Below, piece after piece: positions 25,199-33,762 of a DNA stretch of 64,000 nucleotides. The translations under genes and the position numbers were made by a program. The DNA is from Filifactor alocis ATCC 35896 (GTDB lineage: Bacteria; Bacillota; Clostridia; Peptostreptococcales; Filifactoraceae): contig NC_016630.1 in NCBI RefSeq assembly GCF_000163895.2, positions 186,001 through 250,000 of the forward strand. Reading direction: 5' to 3'. Numbering within the stretch: position 1 is the stretch's first letter; each line of letters opens with the position of its first letter. A model generated the notes under the pieces. The model was given only the letters and a program-made list of their open reading frames with translations, searched no databases and was not told the origin of the DNA.

Positions 25199-27376
25199 AT
25201 GGATATAGCAGAGTTAAATAAAGAACAGTTAGATGCTGTGCAAACAGCAGGCGGAAATATGTTAATCTTAGCCGGGGCAGGTTCCGGGAAAACAAGAGTG
25301 ATTACTTATAGGATTGCATACTTAATTAACCATGGAGTTTCACCGTCAAACATTCTTGCATTAACCTTTACAAATAAGGCGGCAAATGAAATGAAAGATA
25401 GATTATCAAGCATTTTGTCTGAGGAGTTTTCTCCTTCTTGGATAGGAACATTTCACTCTATTTGTTTGAGAATTTTGCGCATGAATATTGAAAAGGTAAA
25501 CTATAAAAAAGAGTTTGTTATCTATGACACCTACGATCAAACCGCAATTATAAAAGACTGTATGAAGCAATTAAATATCAGTCCGAAAATAAAGCCGTCT
25601 TTTTTTCTTTCCAAAATATCCGATTTTAAAAATCGTTTCAAATCACCTAATGAGTGTGGACTGGATAAAGAAAAAGACTCTTCCTCTATTCAAATTCAGG
25701 AAATATATGATATGTACCAAAAAAGGTTATATTCAGCTAATGCGATTGATTTTGATGATATCATTTTTTATACGGTAAAAATTTTAGAAGAATATGAAGA
25801 AATAAGTTTTTTTTATCAGGGAAAATTTAAGCATATATTAGTGGATGAATATCAAGACACGAATTACTTGCAGTATCGATTTATCAAAATACTGTCTGAA
25901 AAACATCAAAATTTATGTGTGGTGGGAGATGATGATCAGTCTATTTATCGTTGGCGTGGAGCAGATGTGAGAAATATTTTAGAATTTGAAAAAGATCATA
26001 AAGATACAAAAATTATCAAATTAGAACAAAATTATCGTTCTACACAAACTATCTTGAATGTAGCTTATGATGTAATTTCTAAAAATATTGGGAGAATGAA
26101 CAAAAAGCTTTGGACAGAAAACGGAACGGGAGAGTTGATTATCCTAAAGAAATTATACTCAGAAAAAGAAGAGGGTGCTTGGGTTGCCAATCAAATAAAA
26201 GAATTAGTGGATAAATTTGATTATTCCTTAGATGAAATTGCTGTTCTATATCGAGCAAATGCACAATCACGCGCCATAGAAGATGCCTTTGTTTTGAAAG
26301 ATATGCCATATCAAGTATTTGGCGGAATCAAGTTTTATGACAGAAAAGAGATAAAAGATTTGTTAGCTTATCTTAGATTAATTTCTAACACCAGTGATAT
26401 CAGTTCTTTCAGAAGAATTATCAATATTCCTAAGAGGGGAATCGGAATAAAAACGATTGAAAAAATAGAATTCAACGCTTTGTCAGATTCCAAAACAGTA
26501 TACGAGTATCTGTTGAGTGATGAGCTGTTAGATTTTTCTGTTAAAGTGAGAAAAAATTTAAAAAACCTTATTTCTATGATGGAAACATTTCGCTCTATGT
26601 CAGAGTTAATTCCTTTGGATGAGTTAATCGAAACAATTTTGGATCATACAGGATATCGCAAAGAGTTAGAGGAAGAAAAGACGGAAGAAGCAAACAATAG
26701 ATTAGAAAACTTAAGAGAGTTTTTGTCTGTTGCAAAAGACTTTTATCAAACAAAAGAAAAAGAGGAAGGTTTATCCGATTTTTTATTCGGTTTATCATTA
26801 GCAACAGAGCAGGACGAAGATGAAACGGAAGGAAAAGTATCCTTGATGACATTGCATAGTGCAAAAGGGCTTGAGTTTCGAGCGGTATTTATTGTCGGTA
26901 TGGAAGAAGGATTATTTCCGATTTCCAGAGCCGTATATGATGAGTATGAACTGGAAGAAGAAAGAAGACTCTGTTATGTAGGGATTACTAGGGCAAAAGA
27001 AAAATTATATCTTACTTACACCGGGGAAAGAATGATTTACGGAAAAACAGAAAAAAGAGTAATTTCTCGATTTGTAAAAGACATTAATTCAAAATATATT
27101 TCCGGTAATTTACATGATTCGTTGGAACAGGGAAAAACGCTCTCATTGTATCAAAAATATCGTGAAAAATATAAAGTAGGATTAGAAACAAAGAAAAAAG
27201 ATGATAGTTTCCCTCAAGATGCTCAGAAAATCTCTTTAGGAAGCAAAGTGAAACATAAAGTGTTCGGAATAGGGACAGTTGTTGCAAGAGAAGAAGGAGT
27301 ATATACTATCGTATTTGATTCAAAAGGAATCAAAAAAATTGATACAAAGTATGTTAATTTGGAGGTTTTATCTTAG
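25199..27376 (+). CDS. pcrA: ATP-dependent DNA helicase PcrA (UvrD/Rep family)
   Basis: 3'-5' superfamily 1A helicase for repair and plasmid replication. 725 residues. Walker A AGAGSGKTRV (about 25-34), motif Ia ALTFTNKAANEM, motif II DEYQDTN, motif III VGDDDQSIYRWRGAD, motif IV QNYRST, motif V LMTLHSAKGLEF and motif VI CYVGITRAKE are all intact. The C-terminal Tudor-like LGSKVKHKVFGIGTVV (RNA polymerase-binding in PcrA) is present. GAGGAG precedes the ATG. Confidence 0.97.
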   Translation: MDIAELNKEQLDAVQTAGGNMLILAGAGSGKTRVITYRIAYLINHGVSPSNILALTFTNKAANEMKDRLSSILSEEFSPSWIGTFHSICLRILRMNIEKVNYKKEFVIYDTYDQTAIIKDCMKQLNISPKIKPSFFLSKISDFKNRFKSPNECGLDKEKDSSSIQIQEIYDMYQKRLYSANAIDFDDIIFYTVKILEEYEEISFFYQGKFKHILVDEYQDTNYLQYRFIKILSEKHQNLCVVGDDDQSIYRWRGADVRNILEFEKDHKDTKIIKLEQNYRSTQTILNVAYDVISKNIGRMNKKLWTENGTGELIILKKLYSEKEEGAWVANQIKELVDKFDYSLDEIAVLYRANAQSRAIEDAFVLKDMPYQVFGGIKFYDRKEIKDLLAYLRLISNTSDISSFRRIINIPKRGIGIKTIEKIEFNALSDSKTVYEYLLSDELLDFSVKVRKNLKNLISMMETFRSMSELIPLDELIETILDHTGYRKELEEEKTEEANNRLENLREFLSVAKDFYQTKEKEEGLSDFLFGLSLATEQDEDETEGKVSLMTLHSAKGLEFRAVFIVGMEEGLFPISRAVYDEYELEEERRLCYVGITRAKEKLYLTYTGERMIYGKTEKRVISRFVKDINSKYISGNLHDSLEQGKTLSLYQKYREKYKVGLETKKKDDSFPQDAQKISLGSKVKHKVFGIGTVVAREEGVYTIVFDSKGIKKIDTKYVNLEVLS

Positions 27377-27411
27377 GGTCAAATTTGAAAAGTAAAATAT
27401 TAGAGTATAGA

Positions 27412-27440
27412 TTGAATTTCGTAACAATTAGAGATAAAAT
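27412..27440 (+). promoter_or_regulatory. Promoter ahead of dut
   Basis: TTGAAT, 17 bases, TAAAAT, about 80 bases before the dut start. Confidence 0.55.
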
Positions 27441-27519
27441 TAATCATAGAAATAGAAGATATACTATGTTACTATATTGATAAGAGTATGACTTGATAGC
27501 GAAAAAGGAGATGGTCAAT

Positions 27520-27963
27520 TTGGAAACCAAAAAAGTCTTTTTTGAAAAAATACATGAAGATGCAATTTTACCTTCTTATGCACATGAAGGAGATGCGGGA
27601 ATGGACTTATATTCTGTAGAAGAGGTGACAGTTTCTTCGGGAGATTCTGCGATGATTCATACAGGATTAAAAATGAAGTTGCCGATGCATACAGAGGGGC
27701 AAGTAAGACCCAGAAGCGGTTTAGCACTAAAACATCAGATAACACTATTAAATTCTCCCGGAACAATTGATGAAGGATATCGAGGAGAGTTATGTATCAT
27801 TTTAATCAATCACGGGAAAAAAGATTTCGTAGTGGAAAAAGGAATGAAAGTGGCGCAGATGGTAATTGCTCCTGTGATGCAAGTTAAGATAGAAGAAGTA
27901 TCTTGTATTGGAGAAGATACTATTCGGGGTGCAAACGGATTTGGTTCCAGCGGTTTGAGATAA
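27520..27963 (+). CDS. dut: dUTP diphosphatase (dUTPase)
   Basis: Hydrolyses dUTP to dUMP, keeping uracil out of DNA. 147 residues from TTG 27520, chosen because AAAGGAG lies eight bases upstream; the in-frame TTG at 27493 has no such site. All five trimeric-dUTPase motifs are present: GMDLYSVE, RPRSGLALK, NSPGTIDEGYRGEL, the KVAQMVIAP strand and the C-terminal arm GANGFGSSGLR. Confidence 0.96.
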   Translation: METKKVFFEKIHEDAILPSYAHEGDAGMDLYSVEEVTVSSGDSAMIHTGLKMKLPMHTEGQVRPRSGLALKHQITLLNSPGTIDEGYRGELCIILINHGKKDFVVEKGMKVAQMVIAPVMQVKIEEVSCIGEDTIRGANGFGSSGLR

Positions 27964-27995
27964 TTTTCAAAGAAATATAGAGGAGCGGTGTCATT

Positions 27996-29609
27996 ATGAA
28001 AGAAAGAATAAAAAAAATCTTTGAAGAAAGTATTTCTATAGTAAGTTTCACGAATACAAAAACAGAACGAGATATTGAAGAGTACATTTATCAATATATG
28101 TCTGAAATGAAATATTTCAAACAGTATCCAAATAATTTTGGAATGAAAGAAATTCCAAATGATGTACATGGTCGTAGGGTAAATTGGGGTCTCGTAAACA
28201 GTGGAAGAAAAGAAACCGTTATTTTATTTCATCACCATGACACTGTAGATATTGAAGATTATGGTTCTTTACAGAATATTGCTTTAGAAAATGAACCCTT
28301 GAAAAAAGAACTATTAAAAATGGATTTACCGAAAGAGATTCAATCCGATATTTGTTCAAATGAATGGATTTTCGGAAGAGGCTCTTGCGATATGAAAGCA
28401 TCTTTAGCCTTGCAATTAGCAGTATTGGAAGAATATTCCAAAGCAAAGAATCCTAAAGTTAATGCATTGTATCTTTCTGTTGCGGATGAAGAATCTTATT
28501 CTCAAGGAATGCGTTGTGCAATTACATTGTTGGCTGAACTGAAAGAAAAATTTGATTTAGAATATATTTTGGCAATCGATTCCGAACCTTTTGAAAGCAA
28601 TTCTAATGATGTGAAAGGGTTACATGTCGGGACTGTAGGAAAGATGATGCCGACTATTGTAGCGCAAGGAGTAGTTTCTCATATCAAAGAACCTTTAAAG
28701 GGTATAAATGCTATTTCACTACTATCGAGAATTGTATCTACAATTGATTTAAACCCTAACTTGTATGAATGTGCCAAAGGAGAAAATTCTCCTTTGCCTT
28801 CTTGGAGTTATGCCAGAGATTTAAAAGAAATCTATGATGTTTCAACAGCATTGAGAGCAGCAGGATACTTCAGTGTACTGCATTTAGAAAGAAGTCCGAA
28901 GGAAATTATGGAAATCATCTATACATTATGTGAAGAAGCGATAGATGAGTTTTATGATAACTATGTTAAATTACAAGATAGATTTTGTGTAGAACATATG
29001 ATAGCAAAGCCTAAAATATTGTTTTTTGAAGACTTGATGAAGTTGTGTCAAGAAAAAGAAGGTTTTGAATCTTTTTGGAGCCAATTAGAGCAAGACTCTG
29101 CAAAAAAATTATCTGAGGGAACAAGCTATCAAGATATTACCATTGATAACATTCAACAATTATTGGAATTCTATGGTAAAAAAGAGGCAATTATTGTTTT
29201 GGCGATTGCTGCACCATACTATCCTGCATTAAGCTCCAGAAATGTTAAGAATTCTAAAATCGAGATAGAGAAACTTGTTCAATGTTATGCTGACTATTTA
29301 AAAACAAATTATAACTTTTCACTAAATGTAGAAGAATATTTTATGGGAATCTGTGATATTAGCTACTGTGCTTTAGAAAAATCTTTGAAAGATTATACAT
29401 CTGTTATGGATTCTATGGCAGTATCCAAGTCAGTATATGATATTGATTTTGAAAATCTAAACAAAATCAATATTCCCGGAATAAATTTAGGACCTTGGGG
29501 AAAAGATTTGCATAAATTTACAGAAAGAGTATACGAAAAAGATGTGTATGATACTATCCCTAATTTCTTATTATATTTGCTTAACAACATTGAAAAAATA
29601 AAAAAATAA
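27996..29609 (+). CDS. M20-family peptidase, RocB-like (arginine utilisation)
   Basis: 537 residues, the RocB length. Metal ligands of the M20 fold are visible in ILFHHHDTVDI (about 70-80), GRGSCDMKASLAL (about 127-139) and the SVADEESYSQGM stretch (about 163-174). B. subtilis RocB sits in an arginine/ornithine catabolic operon, but its exact activity is not settled. Here it pairs with an M18 aminopeptidase 30 bases downstream, suggesting peptide or amino-acid fermentation (inference). AGGAG precedes the ATG. Confidence 0.85.
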   Translation: MKERIKKIFEESISIVSFTNTKTERDIEEYIYQYMSEMKYFKQYPNNFGMKEIPNDVHGRRVNWGLVNSGRKETVILFHHHDTVDIEDYGSLQNIALENEPLKKELLKMDLPKEIQSDICSNEWIFGRGSCDMKASLALQLAVLEEYSKAKNPKVNALYLSVADEESYSQGMRCAITLLAELKEKFDLEYILAIDSEPFESNSNDVKGLHVGTVGKMMPTIVAQGVVSHIKEPLKGINAISLLSRIVSTIDLNPNLYECAKGENSPLPSWSYARDLKEIYDVSTALRAAGYFSVLHLERSPKEIMEIIYTLCEEAIDEFYDNYVKLQDRFCVEHMIAKPKILFFEDLMKLCQEKEGFESFWSQLEQDSAKKLSEGTSYQDITIDNIQQLLEFYGKKEAIIVLAIAAPYYPALSSRNVKNSKIEIEKLVQCYADYLKTNYNFSLNVEEYFMGICDISYCALEKSLKDYTSVMDSMAVSKSVYDIDFENLNKINIPGINLGPWGKDLHKFTERVYEKDVYDTIPNFLLYLLNNIEKIKK

Positions 29610-29639
29610 GAAATTAGTATAAAAAAGAAGGAGTTTATT

Positions 29640-31007
29640 ATGGAACACGAATTAAAATGGAATCAACTGAAAAAGCAAGAGTTAAAGAAAGTAGAGGAGT
29701 ATGCTAAGGGATATATGAACTTTTTGGATTCTTCTAAGACAGAAAGAGAATGTGCGAAAGAGATTATTCGTTTAGCGGAATTGAATGGATTCAAAGATAT
29801 AGAATATTATCAGAAAAAAGGAAAAATTACTGCCGGAAGTAAAGTGATGATAAATCACAAAAATAAGAGTGTGCTTCTTTTTGTGATGGGAACAGAGAGT
29901 TTGGAAAAAGGATTCCACCTTGTAGGATCTCATATTGACTCTCCAAGGGTTGATTTAAAGGCAAATCCACTATATGAAGACGGAAATTTGGCATTGTTAA
30001 AAACTCATTATTATGGCGGAATCAAAAAGTATCAATGGGGATGTATTCCGTTGGCAATGTATGGAGTTTTGTTTACAAAAAACGGAAAGATTGAAATTAG
30101 TATCGGCGATAAAGAGGAGGATCCTGTATTTTGTATTAATGATTTGTTAATACATCTTTCTGCAAAACAAATGGAGAAAAAAGCTTCTGTTGTATTGGAA
30201 GGAGAACAATTAAATGTTGTCTTTGGACACATTCCTGTAAAATCGGAAGAAAAAGATACTATAAAAAAGAATGTATTGAATATCTTGTTAAAAGAATATG
30301 GTATAGAAGAGCAGGACTTTTTGTCAGCTGAAATTGAAATGGTGCCTGCAGGAAAGAGTAGATTTGTAGGATTGGATAAAGGATTAGTAGGTGGATATGG
30401 GCAAGATGACCGTGTTTGTGCATATGCTTCTCTAAAAGGAATTTTAGAAATAACTTCTCCTAAGTATACAGCTTGTTGTCTATTTGCAGATAAAGAAGAA
30501 ATTGGATCAACCGGAAACACCGGGATGAATTCAAAATTGTTGGAGAATGTAATTTCTGAATTGGTTGATTTAGAAGGAGAGTATAGCGGACTGAAAGTAA
30601 GACGTGCATTAAAAAATGCAAAAATGTTGTCTGCTGATGTAAACGCAGCATACGATCCGACTTTTTCAGACGTAATGGATAAACAGAACTGTGCTTTTGT
30701 CGGTGAAGGAGTATGCGTCACAAAATATACCGGAGCAAGAGGAAAAGGCGGTTGTAGTGATGCAAATGCAGAGTTTTTGCATGAAGTAATTACTCAGTTT
30801 AATAAAGCTAAAGTAGTTTGGCAAACAGGAGAACTGGGAAAGGTAGATGCAGGTGGAGGCGGAACCATCGCTTGTTTCTTAGCAGAGTATGGTGCTGAAG
30901 TTTTGGACTGTGGAACAGCTGTCTTAAATATGCATTCACCATTTGAACTTTCAAGCAAATTTGATATCTATATGACCTTTTTGGCATATCGTATGTTTTT
31001 ATCATAA
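29640..31007 (+). CDS. M18-family aminopeptidase
   Basis: 455 residues. Cocatalytic-zinc aminopeptidase of the aspartyl-aminopeptidase type. Ligand motifs are LVGSHIDSPR (about 97-106), GYGQDDRVCA (about 255-264) and FADKEEIGSTG (about 281-291), with a C-terminal LNMHSPFELSS histidine. It is cytoplasmic, with no signal peptide. It matches the 'probable M18 aminopeptidase 1' group common in clostridia and spirochaetes. AAGGAG precedes the ATG. Confidence 0.92.
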   Translation: MEHELKWNQLKKQELKKVEEYAKGYMNFLDSSKTERECAKEIIRLAELNGFKDIEYYQKKGKITAGSKVMINHKNKSVLLFVMGTESLEKGFHLVGSHIDSPRVDLKANPLYEDGNLALLKTHYYGGIKKYQWGCIPLAMYGVLFTKNGKIEISIGDKEEDPVFCINDLLIHLSAKQMEKKASVVLEGEQLNVVFGHIPVKSEEKDTIKKNVLNILLKEYGIEEQDFLSAEIEMVPAGKSRFVGLDKGLVGGYGQDDRVCAYASLKGILEITSPKYTACCLFADKEEIGSTGNTGMNSKLLENVISELVDLEGEYSGLKVRRALKNAKMLSADVNAAYDPTFSDVMDKQNCAFVGEGVCVTKYTGARGKGGCSDANAEFLHEVITQFNKAKVVWQTGELGKVDAGGGGTIACFLAEYGAEVLDCGTAVLNMHSPFELSSKFDIYMTFLAYRMFLS

Positions 31008-31014
31008 AAATATA

Positions 31015-31043
31015 TTGCTTATTTAAGAAGAATAGAATATAAT
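31015..31043 (+). promoter_or_regulatory. Promoter of pyrR-uraA
   Basis: TTGCTT, 17 bases, perfect TATAAT. Transcription would start near 31050, giving a leader of about 130 bases that carries the attenuator. Confidence 0.8.
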
Positions 31044-31049
31044 GTTAAA

Positions 31050-31173
31050 AAATAAGAGTTCCTTTAATTGATGTACGAGATACACAAAAGGTAAATTGCA
31101 AGTTTGTAAGATTGAGCTTTCTGTATCTTTTTGTGCAGAAAGCTTTTTTGTTGCAAAGTAAGAAAGGAGGAGA
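31050..31173 (+). promoter_or_regulatory. Attenuator leader of pyrR-uraA
   Basis: The leader has an early hairpin-prone stretch (CCTTT at 31060-31064 with AAAGG at 31087-31091) and a terminator. Position and gene order match the PyrR-regulated pyrR-pyrP attenuators of Firmicutes, but a clear consensus PyrR-binding loop is not visible, only a GCAAG near 31098. Confidence 0.6.
31115..31150 (+). terminator. Attenuation terminator before pyrR
   Basis: A 9-bp stem AGCTTTCTG/CAGAAAGCT (31115-31123, 31136-31144) is followed by TTTTTG, 30 bases before the pyrR start codon, inside the transcribed leader. Confidence 0.85.
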
Positions 31174-31179
31174 TTGATA

Positions 31180-31719
31180 ATGTTGAGAGAAAAAGCTATG
31201 ATTATGGATCAAAAATCCATGGAAAGAGGAATTACTCGAATCAGTCATGAAATATTAGAAAAAAATAAAGGTGCAACTGATATTGTTATTATCGGAATTC
31301 ATCGCAGAGGGATTCCGCTCGCAAAGAAGATAGCACAAAAAATATTTGAAATAGAAAACATACAAGTCTCGGTTGGCGGAATTGATATAACTAATTATAG
31401 AGATGATATTAAAGAAAAAAACATTAAAAATATTGAAAATGATATTTCCAAATTAGATATTAGCGAAAAAAAGGTTGTTTTGGTGGATGATGTACTTTAC
31501 ACCGGAAGAACAGTTCGAGCGGCTATGGATGCATTAATAGATATGGGGCGACCTAAGGCGATACAGCTTGCCGTTTTGATAGATAGAGGACATCGAGAAT
31601 TACCGATTCGAGCAGATTATGTTGGGAAAAACCTTCCTACCTCAAAAGACGAAATTGTAAAGGTATATTTAGAAGAAATGGATGAGAAAACAGGAGTGTT
31701 TATTTTAGAAGAAGAATAA
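31180..31719 (+). CDS. pyrR: PyrR: pyrimidine attenuation regulator / uracil phosphoribosyltransferase
   Basis: 179 residues from ATG 31180 (AAAGGAGG nine bases upstream). UMP/UTP-sensing RNA-binding protein that promotes termination in pyr leaders. The PRPP motif VVLVDDVLYTGRTVRAAMDA lies near 98-117. ELPIRADYVGKNLPTS near the C-terminus is characteristic of PyrR. It precedes uraA by 13 bases and likely controls its own attenuated leader. Confidence 0.95.
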   Translation: MLREKAMIMDQKSMERGITRISHEILEKNKGATDIVIIGIHRRGIPLAKKIAQKIFEIENIQVSVGGIDITNYRDDIKEKNIKNIENDISKLDISEKKVVLVDDVLYTGRTVRAAMDALIDMGRPKAIQLAVLIDRGHRELPIRADYVGKNLPTSKDEIVKVYLEEMDEKTGVFILEEE

Positions 31720-31732
31720 TGGAGGAGTTCTT

Positions 31733-32977
31733 ATGACAGATAGTAAAATAGTAGAAACAGTTGGAACGGATATCATTCAAGATACAACCCCGACGCAAAA
31801 AATTATACTGGCATTACAGCACTTGATTGCTATGTTTGGAGCAACGGTATTAGTTCCCATTTTAACCGGATTAGATATTTCTGTTGCATTATTCTGTGCA
31901 GGGATGGGGACTTTGATTTTTCATCTTTGTACAAAAAAGAAAATTCCTGTTTTTTTAGGTTCATCATTTGCGTTTATTCCTGTTATTGTTGTTGTGGGAG
32001 AGCAATATGGAGATTTGAGATATGCTCAAGGTGGGATTGTTGTTTCCGGACTGTGTTATGTAATACTATCTTTTGTTGTAAAGAAAATCGGTGCGGAAAA
32101 AATTACGAAATTCTTCCCGCCTCAAGTAATTGGACCTATGATTATAGTAATTGGATTTAATTTAATTCCCACTGCTTGGAATATGGCATCTAATCATTTT
32201 TTAGTAGCTTTTGTTACTTTAGCGGTTGCATTAGGAATTGCGAAATTTGGAAGAGGTTTTTTGAGACAGCTTGCAATTATTATCGCGGTTGCAACAGGGT
32301 ATCTCTTATCGTTCAAATTTCATATTATAGATACCGATATCATTACAAGTTCTTCTTGGGTTCAAATACCGAACTTTACTTTTCCTAAATTTGATTTAGG
32401 AGCTATTTTAATCATAGTTCCTGTTATTTTAGCTGTTTTCATGGAACATGTCGGAGATATTACAACAAACGGAGCTGTTGTAGGGAAAAACTTCATAGAA
32501 GATCCCGGATTGAACCGCACATTGCTTGGAGACGGAATGGCAACGATATGTGCAGGGTTTTTGGGAGGACCTGCAAATACCACTTATGGTGAAAATACAG
32601 GAGTATTGGCAATTACCAAAAATTATGATCCCGGAATATTGAGAATTGCAGCTGTGTTTGCTATTCTTTTGGGAACTATCGGAAAAGTAGGTGGAGTGTT
32701 GAGGAGTATTCCTGTACCGGTTATGGGAGGAATTTCTTTGATGTTATTTTCAATGATTGCCTATATCGGATTTAAAAATATAAAAGATAAAAAAGTTCAA
32801 ATGAATCCAAAAAATATTTTTATTATGGCAACTATTATTATCATAGGATTGGGTGGACATGTCGGCTTAAAGATAGCAATTCCAATCACACAAAATGTGT
32901 CGCTGTCAGGATTGAGCCTGGCTGCTTTAGTAGGTATTATATTAAATTCAATCTTATATCGAAAAGAATTAGTATAA
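31733..32977 (+). CDS. uraA: Uracil permease (NCS2/UraA family)
   Basis: Proton-coupled uracil uptake; about 12-14 membrane helices over 414 residues. Family motifs: QHLIAMFGATVLVPILTG at the N-terminus, VFMEHVGDITTNG in the middle and PANTTYGENTGVLAITK (about 278-294), which contributes to the substrate site. Co-transcribed with pyrR behind the attenuator. IS200 copy 2 begins 30 bases after its stop. Confidence 0.95.
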   Translation: MTDSKIVETVGTDIIQDTTPTQKIILALQHLIAMFGATVLVPILTGLDISVALFCAGMGTLIFHLCTKKKIPVFLGSSFAFIPVIVVVGEQYGDLRYAQGGIVVSGLCYVILSFVVKKIGAEKITKFFPPQVIGPMIIVIGFNLIPTAWNMASNHFLVAFVTLAVALGIAKFGRGFLRQLAIIIAVATGYLLSFKFHIIDTDIITSSSWVQIPNFTFPKFDLGAILIIVPVILAVFMEHVGDITTNGAVVGKNFIEDPGLNRTLLGDGMATICAGFLGGPANTTYGENTGVLAITKNYDPGILRIAAVFAILLGTIGKVGGVLRSIPVPVMGGISLMLFSMIAYIGFKNIKDKKVQMNPKNIFIMATIIIIGLGGHVGLKIAIPITQNVSLSGLSLAALVGIILNSILYRKELV

Positions 32978-33114
32978 ATTTTTTACTATCTCAATATAAA
33001 GAAATAAATAAATATCCACCGGCATAGCCGGTGGTTTTTCATTTTCGGGCATAGCCCTATCTTAACTGGCAGCACACACGTGTGCTTTTTATTGGCCTGC
33101 CAGCCATGCATTTT

Positions 33115-33585
33115 TTATTTGCTACCCGTAAACGGGTCTCTCGGATCAAATATACTTAATTGATCACTTTCTCTATCTACTTTCAATTGATTTGATATAT
33201 ATTCCTGTATTGCTTTTGTATTTTTACCTACGGTATCTACGTAATATCCTTTACACCAAAACTCTCTGTTTCTATATGCAAACTTCATGTTTCCATATTT
33301 TTGAAATATCATTAGACTGCTTTTTCCTTTCAGATATCCCATGAAACTCGATACACTTATTTTTGGTGGTATACTAAGTAATAGATGTATATGATCGGGA
33401 CAAACTTCTCCTTCTATTATTTCAACTCCTTTCCACTGACATAATGTTCTTATTATATCTCTTATCGCTTCCTTTTTTTCTCCATAAAAGACTTTTCTTC
33501 TATATTTTGGTGCAAATACTACATGGTACTTACAATTCCATTTGGTATGTGCTAAACTGTTATTGACATTATTTTGTTGAGACAT
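33115..33585 (-). CDS. tnpA: IS200/IS605 TnpA transposase, copy 2
   Basis: 156 residues, identical to the protein of copy 1, with the HUH motif and catalytic tyrosine intact, so it should be active. Its leader (33595-33658) carries the same pairing of ATTAGGAGG with CCTCCTAAT. Confidence 0.97.
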   Translation of the reverse strand: MSQQNNVNNSLAHTKWNCKYHVVFAPKYRRKVFYGEKKEAIRDIIRTLCQWKGVEIIEGEVCPDHIHLLLSIPPKISVSSFMGYLKGKSSLMIFQKYGNMKFAYRNREFWCKGYYVDTVGKNTKAIQEYISNQLKVDRESDQLSIFDPRDPFTGSK

Positions 33586-33594
33586 TTTAATGTT

Positions 33595-33658
33595 CCTCCT
33601 AATCTATTCTGTTTTTCATCAGCTGGCAGGCTTTTATACAGTTTAGCACATTAGGAGG
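33595..33658 (-). promoter_or_regulatory. Ribosome-binding-site-sequestering repeat in tnpA leader, copy 2
   Basis: Same nine-base perfect complement around the Shine-Dalgarno of tnpA as in copy 1. Confidence 0.6.
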
Positions 33659-33748
33659 TTTTTTTTCACCGCTTAAGCTTTTTTGAACCACGCGACTATC
33701 GCGTGGTTTTCTTTATACAAAAAGACGAGAAGATATAAATAGCAAATC

Positions 33749-33761
33749 AGAAAGAACTAAC
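33749..33761. repeat. Left 13-bp target duplication of IS30 copy 1
   Basis: AGAAAGAACTAAC here is repeated exactly at 34945-34957 on the other side of the element. Confidence 0.93.
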
Positions 33762-33762
33762 C

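Larger units (their letters stand above)
33007..33723 (-). mobile_element. IS200/IS605-family element, copy 2
   Basis: 717 bp matching copy 1 at 21626-22342, with the same orientation, the same subterminal hairpins and one transposase. The flanks differ completely outside these limits. It is 39 bases from the IS30 copy at 33762, and no tnpB is present. Confidence 0.9.

Noticed and set aside
30032..30721. Long open frame (229 codons) antisense to the M18 aminopeptidase
   Set aside because: Lies wholly within a well-conserved gene on the other strand, has no ribosome-binding site and a composition typical of a shadow frame.
21626..33723. Composite transposon bounded by the IS200 pair
   Set aside because: The interval holds only core chromosomal genes in normal context, and IS200 elements do not usually mobilise long passengers.
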